A stretch of DNA of 64,000 bases from JAPOUP01 sp026708635 (GTDB lineage Bacteria > Pseudomonadota > Alphaproteobacteria > Rhodobacterales > Rhodobacteraceae), in assembly GCA_965200115.1 (NCBI GenBank), contig OZ241336.1, forward strand, positions 2,852,001 through 2,916,000, read 5' to 3'. Both the position numbers and the translations under genes were made by a program. Shown piece by piece: positions 54,416 to 63,100 of this stretch (position 1 is the stretch's first letter; each line of letters starts with the position of its first letter). The notes under the pieces are model-generated. The model searched no databases. It had not been told where the DNA came from and worked only from the letters and a program-made list of their open reading frames with translations.

Positions 54416-54655
54416 CTAGACGACTCTAAGCGCGAGGTAAGGTACCAGGTTGAAAACTATGATCATGGCCTTGTACGTCGCGAGAAAGCGGAAATACTGC
54501 TCGCGGATACGGTCTTCCGGCAGCCCGAACATCCTGCCGTGAAGCCGTTCCACGAATCCCCGGAAACACCAAAGGACCGACGCCGTCAAAGCGAGAATGA
54601 TGGCATTGATCACGGTGCACCATGCCAGGAATGCGGTAAGTCCCTCGACATCCAT
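54416..54655 (-). CDS. DUF6868 family small membrane protein
   Basis: Starting at the ATG at 54655 (79 residues), preferred over 54688 because the conserved part begins MDVEGLTAFLAWCTVINAII. One hydrophobic helix is followed by FVERLHGRMFGLPEDRIREQ and YFRFLATYKAMIIVFNLVPY, the DUF6868 pattern of two membrane helices. Function unknown; found as a single gene in many marine and proteobacterial genomes. Lies 99 bp downstream of trcR on the same strand. Confidence 0.8.
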   Translation of the reverse strand: MDVEGLTAFLAWCTVINAIILALTASVLWCFRGFVERLHGRMFGLPEDRIREQYFRFLATYKAMIIVFNLVPYLALRVV

Positions 54656-54754
54656 CACATCGCCTCTCCTCCATATATGGCCCGACATACGCGGAACCTG
54701 TTACATGATCCCGAGTCCGTCGCTTTGGCAAACTTCCCGGGGAGGGGAACGCGC

Positions 54755-55513
54755 TCAACCGTCCTCCACATCCGCTGTCTCGTTTCCCTTCGGCAGGTTG
54801 AACAAGCTGTCCGCGTCGGGAAGGTCGGCGTCCCCGTCATCCGAAGCGCGCGAGCCTTCACCGGTAAGCGAAAAGGTTTCCAGTCCCGATATCGCCGTCG
54901 GTATGCGGGGTTCCGGCTCCATGGCGAGACTCTGCTCCGTCGACACCAGTTTGCGGCGTTCGTCATCCGACATGACAGCCCCTTCGCTTTCCTTCTTTTT
55001 CGCCGCGGTCTGCACCGCATCGTCAAGTTCGGATTGCTTACATAGGCCCAACGCCACCGGATCGATCGGCTGGATGTTTGAAATGTTCCAATGCGTCCTG
55101 TCACGTACCGTTTGGATTGTCGGTTTGGTCGTGCCGATGAGCTTGGAGATCTGTCGATCGCTCAGTTCCGGATGGAAGTTGACGAGCCACAGAATCGCTG
55201 CCGGACGGTCCTGACGCTTGGATAGCGGGGTATAGCGCGGACCACGGCGTTTTGTCTCGCCATCGGCGGCGGCATAGAGCTTCAGCTCAAGTTTATGCAT
55301 GGGATCCTTCGCCGCCCTCTCGATCTCTTCCTGTTCGAGCTGGTTGTTCGTTACGGGATCGAATCCCATCACGCCCGCGGCGACATCTCCATCCGCGATG
55401 CCCTGGACTTCCAGTTCGTGCAGTCCGCAGAAGTCCGCGATCTGCCTGAAAGTGATCGTGGTGTTGTCCACCAGCCAAACAGCAGTCGCTTTCGCCATGA
55501 TCGGTTTCGCCAT
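54755..55513 (-). CDS. trcR: Cell-cycle transcriptional regulator TrcR (DUF1013)
   Basis: 252 residues. The N-terminal blocks ATAVWLVDNTTITFRQIADF and CGLHELEVQGIADGDVAAGV, then GFDPVTNNQLEQEEIERAAK, RGPRYTPLSKRQDRPAAILW and SDRQISKLIGTTKPTIQTVR (an HTH-like segment) are the DUF1013 signature, limited to alphaproteobacteria. TrcR contributes to cell-cycle gene expression. The C-terminal 90 residues are acidic and variable. This gene is the best lineage marker in the window. Confidence 0.92.
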   Translation of the reverse strand: MAKPIMAKATAVWLVDNTTITFRQIADFCGLHELEVQGIADGDVAAGVMGFDPVTNNQLEQEEIERAAKDPMHKLELKLYAAADGETKRRGPRYTPLSKRQDRPAAILWLVNFHPELSDRQISKLIGTTKPTIQTVRDRTHWNISNIQPIDPVALGLCKQSELDDAVQTAAKKKESEGAVMSDDERRKLVSTEQSLAMEPEPRIPTAISGLETFSLTGEGSRASDDGDADLPDADSLFNLPKGNETADVEDG

Positions 55514-55914
55514 TTACGCCTCCTTCAGCGGATATCCCGGGGGAAATCCGGCACGCTCCTTCCGGACCCCTTCCGCGATTTCCGGAAAACCAAAGGGTAT
55601 TTATAGTTACTCGCACAGCCGAGGGAAAGGCTTGGAAACAAATGATCGGCAATTCCCGACAGCCTTGACGGTTGGCCGTCCCGACGGGCTTTTCGGTCGG
55701 AGGCGAGGCCCCATCGGATTACGCGCCACACATCATTGGAGCGATCGACTTCGGAGCGAGCCGGCCGATATACACGGAACGGAAAAACCGGCGACGCGCG
55801 TTAGCGGACAGGCGGATGGCCAAACGACGGGCAGGGGAGAGAATGCGCCGCGGCGCCGCCAATCGGATATTCCGTCGTGTCCAAAAAAATCCGGCTGTCG
55901 GTTTCGGCATCGTC
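55514..55914. other. Intergenic region upstream of trcR
   Basis: About 400 bp with the trcR promoter region at its left. No protein or RNA gene is recognised on either strand. Confidence 0.45.
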
Positions 55915-56889
55915 TTAGGCGGCGACACGCAATACGATCTTCCCGATGTGATCGGAGCTTTCCATTCGCATGTGCGCCGTTGACGCCTCGCTTAGATGAA
56001 ACTCGCTATCCATAATCGGTGAGATGCGGCCCGACTCCAGGTGCGGCCAGACGTTCTCGCGAAGCCCGTCGGCGATTCGCGACTTCGCGAGATCGCTTTG
56101 CGGCCTTAGAGTTGAACCCGTGATCGTAAGCCGGCGCATCATTACCTGCGCGAAGTTCACCTCGGCTTTCGCACCACCGAGAAACGCGATCTGCACCAAA
56201 CGACCTTCGTTGGCCAATGCCTTGATGTTGCGTGGGATATAGTCTCCTCCCACCATATCAAGAATTAGGTTCGCACCACCTTCGGAACGCATAATCTCGA
56301 CGAAATCGTCTTTCCGGTAATTGATCGCCCGTTCGGCGCCGAGATCCCCGCAGACATCGCATTTTCTCGCCGATCCGGCGGTTGTGAACACCCGCGCCCC
56401 GAAAACATTCGCAAGCTGGATTGCCGTCGTTCCGATTCCGGACGAGCCGCCATGCACCAGAAACCGCTCTCCGGCGGTTAGCCCGCCGCGCAGGAACACG
56501 TTAGTCCAGACGGTGAAGAACGTCTCGGGCAGGCAGGCGGCTTCTTTCAGACCCATCCCCGCCGGGACCGAAAGGGCATGGGCGGCGGGCGCAACGGCGA
56601 ATTCAGCGTAGCCACCGCCCGGAAGCAGGGCACAGACCAGATCGCCTTCCCGCCATTCCGTTACACCGGGACCGACAGCGGCGATCTCCCCCGATGCCTC
56701 AAGGCCCGGAAGGTCCGACGCACCGGGCGGCGGCGCGTAACTTCCGGACCTCTGGAGCACATCAGGCCTGTTCACTCCTGAAAAAGCCACCTTTATCAGG
56801 ATCTCCCCATGCCCCGGAACGGGTATGGGACGGGTCGCCAGGCGAAGAACCTCGGCCCCCCCGGGTTTTGAAATCTCGATCACATGCAT
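55915..56889 (-). CDS. NAD(P)H-quinone oxidoreductase (zinc-independent MDR family)
   Basis: 324 residues. GroES-like N-terminal domain (VAFSGVNRPDVLQRSGSYAP and LPGLEASGEIAAVGPGV) and a Rossmann domain with RFLVHGGSSGIGTTAIQLAN followed by GARVFTTAGSARKC. It lacks the structural and catalytic zinc cysteines of alcohol dehydrogenases, placing it with QOR-type (PIG3-like) enzymes that reduce quinones with NADPH. It stands alone between trcR and coq9 on the same strand. Confidence 0.92.
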   Translation of the reverse strand: MHVIEISKPGGAEVLRLATRPIPVPGHGEILIKVAFSGVNRPDVLQRSGSYAPPPGASDLPGLEASGEIAAVGPGVTEWREGDLVCALLPGGGYAEFAVAPAAHALSVPAGMGLKEAACLPETFFTVWTNVFLRGGLTAGERFLVHGGSSGIGTTAIQLANVFGARVFTTAGSARKCDVCGDLGAERAINYRKDDFVEIMRSEGGANLILDMVGGDYIPRNIKALANEGRLVQIAFLGGAKAEVNFAQVMMRRLTITGSTLRPQSDLAKSRIADGLRENVWPHLESGRISPIMDSEFHLSEASTAHMRMESSDHIGKIVLRVAA

Positions 56890-57113
56890 CGAAAGCTCCG
56901 TTCCACCAATCTCGAACCCCTCTCCCGGGCCGTGAAGTCCTCAAGATCCCGACCGACCGACATACCGTTCGTTCCGGACCGCTTTTGCCTTACGCATTAC
57001 GTGCGGAAGATTATGGATACCCGATAAAGCCTCGGTTCAGGGCGGGCCGCCAAAATCCGGGGGACGCGGCGGTCTGAACCCAGTATTGGCCGATACGTCT
57101 TTCGCGCCACGCC

Positions 57114-57803
57114 TCAGCGTCCCGGTAGATCGCGGCGCTTTGTCCGGGACGGAGCCCTGACCTTTGAAAACATGGCCTCCGCCGCGGCAACCGCTCCCTT
57201 TGTCATCGGATTTTCGCGAAGTCGCCCCTTGAACCTCTCGAATTCCATCACTTCGGCGACACGCCGGTCGAGAAAGGCCCAGGTATCCTGGCTGCCGGCG
57301 CTCCCGTCCCCGAGCCAGTACAGCACCGTTGCCGAATGAACTCCCGAGAGGATCATACGTTTCGTATACCAATTGACGTCATCCGACGAGTCGCCCAGCG
57401 CTATCCAAATCGCATCCGACGTGTCCCAGATGAGACGCGCCCCAACCGCGGAGTTCGAGGGCAACGCGAAGAGAGCCGAACTGCGGCGGACGATTTCCCT
57501 GTCGGAATCGGTTTCGATCCGTGTCCGCACGGCATGTGTGACCCGATCGCGAATCCGCATCCCGGAGAGATCCTCCGCCGCAATCGCATCGCGCATGATC
57601 CCGTCTCCGCGCCGATGGTGGGCTACGGCAAGATCAAGGGGACCGCGCGTGCAGACCCGCCATGCCTCTTCGGTTCCGATTCCGGACTCAAGCGCCGCCG
57701 CCCGGAAGGCCGATCGGGACCAACCGTCGAACGGCACGTGCGCCAGGGCGGCGTCCAGCAGCTTTTCCCTCAATGTGTCCGTCGAAGTCGCGTCAGGTTC
57801 CAT
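57114..57803 (-). CDS. COQ9 family ubiquinone biosynthesis protein
   Basis: The ATG at 57803 (229 residues) fits the family start; a frame to 57869 adds 22 unlikely residues. LLDAALAHVPFDGWSRSAFR, RIRDRVTHAVRTRIETDSD, WDTSDAIWIALGDSSDDVNW and YTKRMILSGVHSATVLYWLG are COQ9 blocks. The fold is TetR-like and binds lipids, presenting intermediates to the hydroxylase COQ7. Divergent from rpsU, a common alphaproteobacterial arrangement. Confidence 0.92.
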   Translation of the reverse strand: MEPDATSTDTLREKLLDAALAHVPFDGWSRSAFRAAALESGIGTEEAWRVCTRGPLDLAVAHHRRGDGIMRDAIAAEDLSGMRIRDRVTHAVRTRIETDSDREIVRRSSALFALPSNSAVGARLIWDTSDAIWIALGDSSDDVNWYTKRMILSGVHSATVLYWLGDGSAGSQDTWAFLDRRVAEVMEFERFKGRLRENPMTKGAVAAAEAMFSKVRAPSRTKRRDLPGR

Positions 57804-57917
57804 GCTGGATGATCCACTACCCAATGACCTAGGTGCTAGACAAGGGATAAAATCCTTGATAAGAGGCATCTTCCATCACTTGGCGCAACTTAGGACAGGA
57901 AAGGTGTGGACAGCCAC

Positions 57918-58124
57918 ATGCAGGTCAGCGTTCGCGAAAACAACGTCGATCAGGCGCTTCGCGCCCTGAAGAAAAAGATGCAGCGTGAGGGAGTTTTCCG
58001 CGAAATGAAGCTACGTCAGCATTTCGAGAAACCCAGCGAACGACGCGCTCGAGAGAGGGCGGAGGCGATTCGCCGCGCCAGAAAGATCGCACGGAAAAAA
58101 GCCCAACGTGAAGGCTTGCTTTAG
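57918..58124 (+). CDS. rpsU: 30S ribosomal protein S21
   Basis: From the ATG at 57918, 68 residues (MQVSVRENNVDQALRALKKK); a frame to 57906 adds only four. The body, REGVFREMKLRQHFEKPSER and the Lys/Arg-rich tail are standard S21. It sits on the small subunit near the anti-Shine-Dalgarno end of 16S rRNA. The 115 bp separating it from coq9 carries both promoters. Confidence 0.97.
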   Translation: MQVSVRENNVDQALRALKKKMQREGVFREMKLRQHFEKPSERRARERAEAIRRARKIARKKAQREGLL

Positions 58125-58386
58125 GCCGCGGGCCCACGTCGGCGGCCAGCGAGCCCGGGGATGCCTTCGGGTAACTCCATTCCCGGAGGTCCTTCGTTAT
58201 CGCCGGCTTCCGTATGACGGTAATGCGTGAGCCCGCATGAAACAGGGATCTAACGGACGGCGCGATTCGAAGTGAGCCTGAACCGGCACGCCCGATGGAC
58301 ATGTTGGCAAAACCCCGGGCCATCAATGTTCTGTATTAAGGCTTTTCCGCGAAACGTGTGTCAGCCACCGAAACGGATCGTCATGG

Positions 58387-58990
58387 TTGAAGTACGCCTC
58401 TTTGCCAGCCCACTTGAGGGAATGGTTTGTCGATAGGGTAAACGAATTAGGCCGGTTCGCCGGGTTCTCGTATGAAGCTCTGGACACCAAAAAACTGGCC
58501 AGGGCCCAGAACGAGGCCAACGGGCTGATCCATAGCAACGTGTTCTCCGGGACCCTTTTGCCGGAGGTATGCATTGACCGGCATGGCGAGATCGGTTTCA
58601 CGCATGGGTCCAAGTCAGGTTACGTGGATATGGGCGTTCGCGGTGACGGAGGGCTTTGAAAAGGTCTCACGGGCGTTCGGTCTTCGGTCAGTTTCCCGTT
58701 CAATGGAAATACGGGGCAAGCGCAGCGCATGGGAAGCGCGCAACGTGGTTGTGTTTCCCGATGCTCACCGCGCAATTTTTGAACCCATGACCGGGCATGC
58801 CGCCTCGGTCTCCAGCAAGTTCCTGATGTTCAGCGACCTTCTCGACGCCAGCCTCCCGGTTTCACTGAACGCCGTCGTGGAGAACCCCGAGGATCTTGAT
58901 TCCAGGGCGCGGATGGTGGGCGATGTCGCAAATATCATCAAGCTTGGGGCAGCCGATGATGTTTACCGAAGATACGGTCGGGCCGCATGA
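58387..58990 (+). pseudogene. Unknown protein gene, probably frameshifted
   Basis: Two protein-like stretches lie in neighbouring frames. The first (open from 58282, TTG at 58387) reads HLREWFVDRVNELGRFAGFS and IDRHGEIGFTHGSKSGYVDM and ends at 58659. The second runs in the next frame as AWEARNVVVFPDAHRAIFEP and LMFSDLLDASLPVSLNAVVE to 58990. A single shift near 58650-58665 would join them into about 200 residues. No family is recognised. No ATG with a good ribosome site precedes the first part. The gap from rpsU (58125-58386) shows nothing else. Confidence 0.45.
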
Positions 58991-59514
58991 ACTCGCGTCG
59001 AAACAAATCAGGCGCGCGACACGAGGGCCGAAGAATGGCAGTAACCAAATCGGACCTGGAGATTGCCGAACCGGTCAAGTAGCCCGGTCCCGATCCGCAC
59101 GCCGTTTCAGGAATTTCCCTCCCCTTCCACCTCCGGCGCTGGCGCTCCGCTTTCCCGCAGGATGGTCGCCAGCTTCCCGAACAAATCCGGCCGCTCCCGG
59201 TCCACCGTCATGATCGGGCGCTCCCTCTCCGAGACGGAGCGGACGTGTATGACGTCGGCCTCGGAGCGCAGCCCAGCCGACCTCAGGGGACACGACGTTC
59301 TCAGCCGTCACCCGCCGCTTTCAGGACCGGTTCCGCGCCACAAGCCCCTCCGAGGCGAGTTGCCGGACCCCCAGAGCGCACGGGCCGCCAAAGGATCCGG
59401 GTGTGCTTGGGGCGATAGTGGCAGAACCGGCGCACGTACTGCGCGAGCGGTCGGGATCAGGCCAGCGTAAACGGCACCCAAAGCGCACCCGTCGGGCCAG
59501 CCATTTCAGCCGTG
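58991..59514. other. Region with eroded coding fragments
   Basis: No intact gene. On the minus strand about 59265-59115 a frame reads HVRSVSERERPIMTVDRERP and LFGKLATILRESGAP, a 34-residue ORF from its ATG. Near 59330-59390 (minus) RQLASEGLVARNRS echoes the RQLAAEGLVERARS of the regulator next door, so part of that gene appears duplicated and decayed. Confidence 0.4.
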
Positions 59515-59955
59515 TCAGCGGTCCGTCGGCTCTCCCCCGGAAACGGTCTGGCCATTCGCCCGCCGTATTCCGGATTGGGGTTTGGACCTGGCCCGCTCCA
59601 CAAGCCCCTCCGCCGCGAGCTGCCGGATCACCTGCGCTCGGGTGAGGTTGCTGTCCCGCGCGATGGCGTCGTACTTCTCCGTCTCGCGCTTTGACAGGGA
59701 CATGACCGCCCCGTGCCATTCCAGACCGTCTATTTCGGCGACGGCCCCGAGGGCGCCGAGGTGCTCCAGGGCGTCTATGAGGGTGGAGGCCTCCGAGCCG
59801 CCGCCCCGGACCTCCTCGATCCGGTAAAGCGTCTCGCGGCGTATCCCCAGCATGCGCGCGAACTCGGTGCGGCCGATCCCCCGGCTCTTACGCTCCTGGG
59901 CGATCCACTTCCACAGCCACCGGACCGTCAGATTTCTTTCTTCGCATTCAGGCAT
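59515..59955 (-). CDS. XRE-type helix-turn-helix regulator with C-terminal extension
   Basis: 146 residues. The N-terminal half has an HTH: GRTEFARMLGIRRETLYRIE. The C-terminal half reads MSLSKRETEKYDAIARDSNL and TRAQVIRQLAAEGLVERARS, resembling a short ribbon-helix-helix or antitoxin-like helix. No toxin partner is next to it. It is divergent from the porin gene, with a 454-bp space holding four 21-bp tandem repeats, its possible binding sites. Family assignment rests on the HTH pattern only. Confidence 0.7.
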   Translation of the reverse strand: MPECEERNLTVRWLWKWIAQERKSRGIGRTEFARMLGIRRETLYRIEEVRGGGSEASTLIDALEHLGALGAVAEIDGLEWHGAVMSLSKRETEKYDAIARDSNLTRAQVIRQLAAEGLVERARSKPQSGIRRANGQTVSGGEPTDR

Positions 59956-60193
59956 CTTAGTCTCCCCGCTTCAGCCCGGCGGGTGCCGGGCCGTTGCGAC
60001 AATCCCAAAGATGGAAGAATGCCCCGCCTATTCGCCAGACGAGAGGAGCTACCCCTGCCAGGTCATAGGGCTGTTGTATTCGACGGGCGACCCGACCGAA
60101 GCGGGTCTCTGGGTATTGTCGCGGGAATCAGGTTAGGGGAAAGCGCGCGGGGATGTAAAGGCCCTTTTCGCGAACGGCGAGAAACGTTGCGAG

Positions 60194-60292
60194 AGAGTCA
60201 CGTTCAGTTGCGCCAGAGTCACATTTGGTTGCGCCAGAGTCACGTCTAGTTGCACCAGAGTCACGTCCGGTTGCGCGAAAGTCATATGTTGC
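60194..60292. repeat. 21-bp tandem repeat array upstream of porin
   Basis: Four full units start at 60194, 60215, 60236 and 60257, each AGAGTCACRTYYRG followed by TTGCRCC (last unit TTGCGCG), and a degraded fifth ends near 60292. The spacing equals two helical turns, so proteins bound to each unit would sit on one face of the DNA. CAAC/GTTG inverted elements follow at 60288-60310 and an AT-rich tract (TTGATGAAAAAATAATTT) near 60305-60325 is the probable porin promoter region. Confidence 0.85.
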
Positions 60293-60409
60293 AAAACAAC
60301 TACATGTTGATGAAAAAATAATTTCAATACCTTACATAGTACCTCTCTCCGTCTAGATTCGGGTCCGTGGGGCGACGAGGCCTCCCGAAACCAAACGGAG
60401 AAAACAGCT

Positions 60410-61306
60410 ATGAAGAGAGTACTACTTGCCAGCACCGCGCTCTGCATGGGCGCTGGAGTGGCGATGGCAGACGTCACCGTGTCCGGCGACGGGCGCATGG
60501 GCGTCGTCTCGAACGACAACGAGGAAATCCACTTCAGCAGCCGGGTCCGCGTCAAGTTCGCGCTGTCCGCGGAGCTCGACAACGGACTGACGGCGGGCGG
60601 CGACGTCCGCGCCGACCAGGACGGAACCGGGGGCAAGGCGGGCAAGGTGTTCCTGTCCGGCTCGTTCGGCACGCTCGCCATGGGCGACGTGGACGGCGCG
60701 GCGAAGGCCGCCGTCGGGCAGCCGTCAGCCGTCGGCTACACGGAAATCGGCAGCGACAACGAGATCACCTACCTGCGCGGCGGCGGGGCCGAGGAGCCGG
60801 CGCTGCTGTACACGCTGCCCAGGATGGGCGTCGTGCAGGCTTACGCCTCCGTCGGACAGGCGACGATGGGCGAGGGCGACGACAAGACGCAGGAAGTCGA
60901 CTTCGAGACCTTCGCCATCGGCGCGAAGGCCGACCTCGCGTTCGGCGACATGGGTACGGCGTGGCTCGGGGGCGGGTTCGAGAGCACCGCTGACGAGGGC
61001 CACCTTGTGGTCGGCGCGGGGATCAGCGCCTCGGGCTTCAGCGGCAAGCTGGTCGCCGGCACGCTGGACGACAGCAACCAGTTCGGCATCTCCGCCGGCT
61101 ACTCCGCCGGCCAGATCGGCACGACGGTCTACTACACCGACGACACGGAAATGAACGCCAAGGACAGCGCGGAGGCGCTCGGCGTCGGCCTTGAGTGGTC
61201 GCTGGGCGGCGGCGCGGCGATCAAGACCGGCGTCGTCTCCGTGATCGGCCAGGACGGGGCCGACGACGCCCGCAAGGCCGACCTCGGCGTGACGTTCAGC
61301 TTCTGA
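60410..61306 (+). CDS. Outer-membrane porin (Rhodobacter type)
   Basis: 298 residues with a signal peptide (MKRVLLASTALCMGAGVAMA-DV). The mature N-terminus VTVSGDGRMGVVSNDNEEIH, the early block VRVKFALSAELDNGLTAGGD, the L3-like GSFGTLAMGDVDGAAKAAVG and the C-terminal FSF with final Phe are the hallmarks of alphaproteobacterial porins with about 16 strands. It lets small solutes through the outer membrane. GGAGA lies 11 bases before the ATG. It is followed at 28 bp by a lipoprotein gene, suggesting a surface-protein operon under control of the repeat array. Confidence 0.93.
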   Translation: MKRVLLASTALCMGAGVAMADVTVSGDGRMGVVSNDNEEIHFSSRVRVKFALSAELDNGLTAGGDVRADQDGTGGKAGKVFLSGSFGTLAMGDVDGAAKAAVGQPSAVGYTEIGSDNEITYLRGGGAEEPALLYTLPRMGVVQAYASVGQATMGEGDDKTQEVDFETFAIGAKADLAFGDMGTAWLGGGFESTADEGHLVVGAGISASGFSGKLVAGTLDDSNQFGISAGYSAGQIGTTVYYTDDTEMNAKDSAEALGVGLEWSLGGGAAIKTGVVSVIGQDGADDARKADLGVTFSF

Positions 61307-61334
61307 TCCACGCGGACACAAAAGGAAACCAGAT

Positions 61335-62930
61335 ATGAGAATATCCAGACTATTGATGCCAGCGGTCACGCTGGCGGGCGCGCTCGCCCTGGCCGGTTGC
61401 GGCGGGGGGAGCGACACTCCGGGGCAGAACCCGCCTCCAGGACTGGAGCCGGGTGAAGCGTCCAACCCGGTAGGCGGCAAGATTTACACGTGCGACAAGG
61501 ACCACGACGGGAACTGCGACTTCGATCCGGACAACCCGCCCACCGAAGCGGAAGCGGAAGACGCCGGCATCACCATAACCGACGCGCCTCCACCGCCTCC
61601 CCCGGCGGCGACGCAGACTTCCATAACGAGGGACGCCGACGCCGCGAAAAAGGCCGCCGAAGACGCCTACAAGGAAGTGACGGAGGCTTCAAAGGGTACC
61701 GGCATGGATAGAACGCACAAAACCGGCTACGCTGACGTTCAGGGCGTATCGGCGGACGCCACCGCGAACGCGATGGCGATTCTCGACGCCGAACCCAAGA
61801 TCGAGACCGCGCTAGCTAACGCGAAGAAAGCGCTGGCTGAAGCGGAAGGCCTTGACGAGGACGCCGTTGGAAAGGACAGGCTTGTCGCTTCCATCAAAAG
61901 GGACATCACGGCGATAGAAGGCTATCAGGAAACCGTTGAGCGCATAGCCAAGGAGCTCAGGGGCAGCAAGTCAACGGCACGGAAGGCGTCCCATTGGGGT
62001 ACGAAAGCCGCGAAGGATCTTGATGAGCAACTAGTCGATGGTAGCGGCGCGATCAACGGGCCAGACGGCACCGCAATGCAGCTTTCCGAGGCCGGTGATA
62101 ACGTTCTGTTCCACGGGAACAGCCGTCCCGACGGCGCGAAAAACTTCAGGAACGCGGACGTGAATGGCGAGACGCTGTTAGCCGATGGCAACGATCTAGC
62201 TAAGAGCGATCAAGGAGCTGTAGTCACGGCTAACGGCACTGATTTGGGTATCGCCGGTATTCCCGCCGGACAGTTCGTCTGCGTGAGCGCCAGCGGCTGC
62301 GCGGCGGTCGAAAGCGGCAAGGAGATCGGGGACGGCTGGCGTTATATCGTCGGGAGTGGAAATAACCCAGGGCATTGGTACGTCAAGGAAGGAACCTCCT
62401 ACGGTGCGATTGCATATCTTGAATGGGGCATGTGGATCGACACCGGAGCTAGCGACAATCAGCGAATTCAGTCATGGGCCGGACCGGGTTCTGGATCAGA
62501 CGGTGGTGTAACTCGTGGCACCTTCACCGAAAATGATGATCTTGACGGAACGGCAACCTACGAGGGCGAGGCCGAGGGGCTTTCGACGTTCAGGGCGTCG
62601 ACCGGCGGCGCGGACCCGGCGGCGGTAAGGTCAGGCCATTTCACGGCGGACGTCAAGCTGGAGGCGACTTTCGACGGCACCAATTCGAAGCTGGAGGGCA
62701 TGATTGACGGTTTCGACGGTCCTGCGGTGAACACCGGATGGAAAATCGAAATCGAGGAAGGCACCCTTAGTGCGGGCGGCACCGGCGCCTCGCTCCCCAC
62801 CGTCAAGGGTGGCGGACGCTTCACCCATCAAACCTACGGTGAGGATGGCCAGCGTCCGACGGGCATCGTTGGACAGTTCGGCAAGAACTTTTCCGACGGC
62901 GCGGTCGCGGGCGTCTATCACGCCGACTGA
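61335..62930 (+). CDS. Surface lipoprotein with TbpB-like C-terminal barrel
   Basis: 531 residues. The lipobox LALAGC gives a lipid anchor. A Ca-binding-like DKDHDGNCDFDPDNP segment, a proline run, and an Ala/Glu/Lys-rich helical region (about 95-215) follow. The last 150 residues (FRASTGGADPAAVRSGHF, TADVKLEATFDGTNSKLEGM, GRFTHQTYGEDGQRPTGIVG, VAGVYHAD) resemble the eight-stranded barrel of transferrin-binding-protein-like lipoproteins (Slam substrates), which usually end in a GxFGxxx-type strand. Ligand unknown; no Slam gene is in the window. It is probably co-transcribed with the porin. Confidence 0.75.
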   Translation: MRISRLLMPAVTLAGALALAGCGGGSDTPGQNPPPGLEPGEASNPVGGKIYTCDKDHDGNCDFDPDNPPTEAEAEDAGITITDAPPPPPPAATQTSITRDADAAKKAAEDAYKEVTEASKGTGMDRTHKTGYADVQGVSADATANAMAILDAEPKIETALANAKKALAEAEGLDEDAVGKDRLVASIKRDITAIEGYQETVERIAKELRGSKSTARKASHWGTKAAKDLDEQLVDGSGAINGPDGTAMQLSEAGDNVLFHGNSRPDGAKNFRNADVNGETLLADGNDLAKSDQGAVVTANGTDLGIAGIPAGQFVCVSASGCAAVESGKEIGDGWRYIVGSGNNPGHWYVKEGTSYGAIAYLEWGMWIDTGASDNQRIQSWAGPGSGSDGGVTRGTFTENDDLDGTATYEGEAEGLSTFRASTGGADPAAVRSGHFTADVKLEATFDGTNSKLEGMIDGFDGPAVNTGWKIEIEEGTLSAGGTGASLPTVKGGGRFTHQTYGEDGQRPTGIVGQFGKNFSDGAVAGVYHAD

Positions 62931-62959
62931 TCTTTCCCGTCACTGACGGATGGCAGACC

Positions 62960-62987
62960 GGCCCCCGGCGAGCGATCGCCGGGGGCC
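62960..62987. terminator. 12-bp perfect hairpin after the lipoprotein gene
   Basis: GGCCCCCGGCGA (62960-62971) and TCGCCGGGGGCC (62976-62987) with loop GCGA, 30 bp after the stop. No U-run follows (ATCCCCCC), so it is a terminator-like or mRNA-end-stabilising stem. Confidence 0.65.
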
Positions 62988-63100
62988 ATCCCCCCGGACA
63001 CCGAAAGACCGACGGACCCGACCCGGCCCCGCCGCGAAGCGGGCGACTCCGGAAACGGTCCCCGAGATACACATCCCGAGATACACATAAGGAGCGCGAC

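Noticed and set aside
60194..60292. CRISPR array
   Set aside because: Units are contiguous 21-bp tandem repeats without spacers, and no cas gene is nearby.
60725..61480. 251-residue minus-strand ORF
   Set aside because: Antisense to the porin and lipoprotein start; the porin has a signal peptide and terminal Phe.
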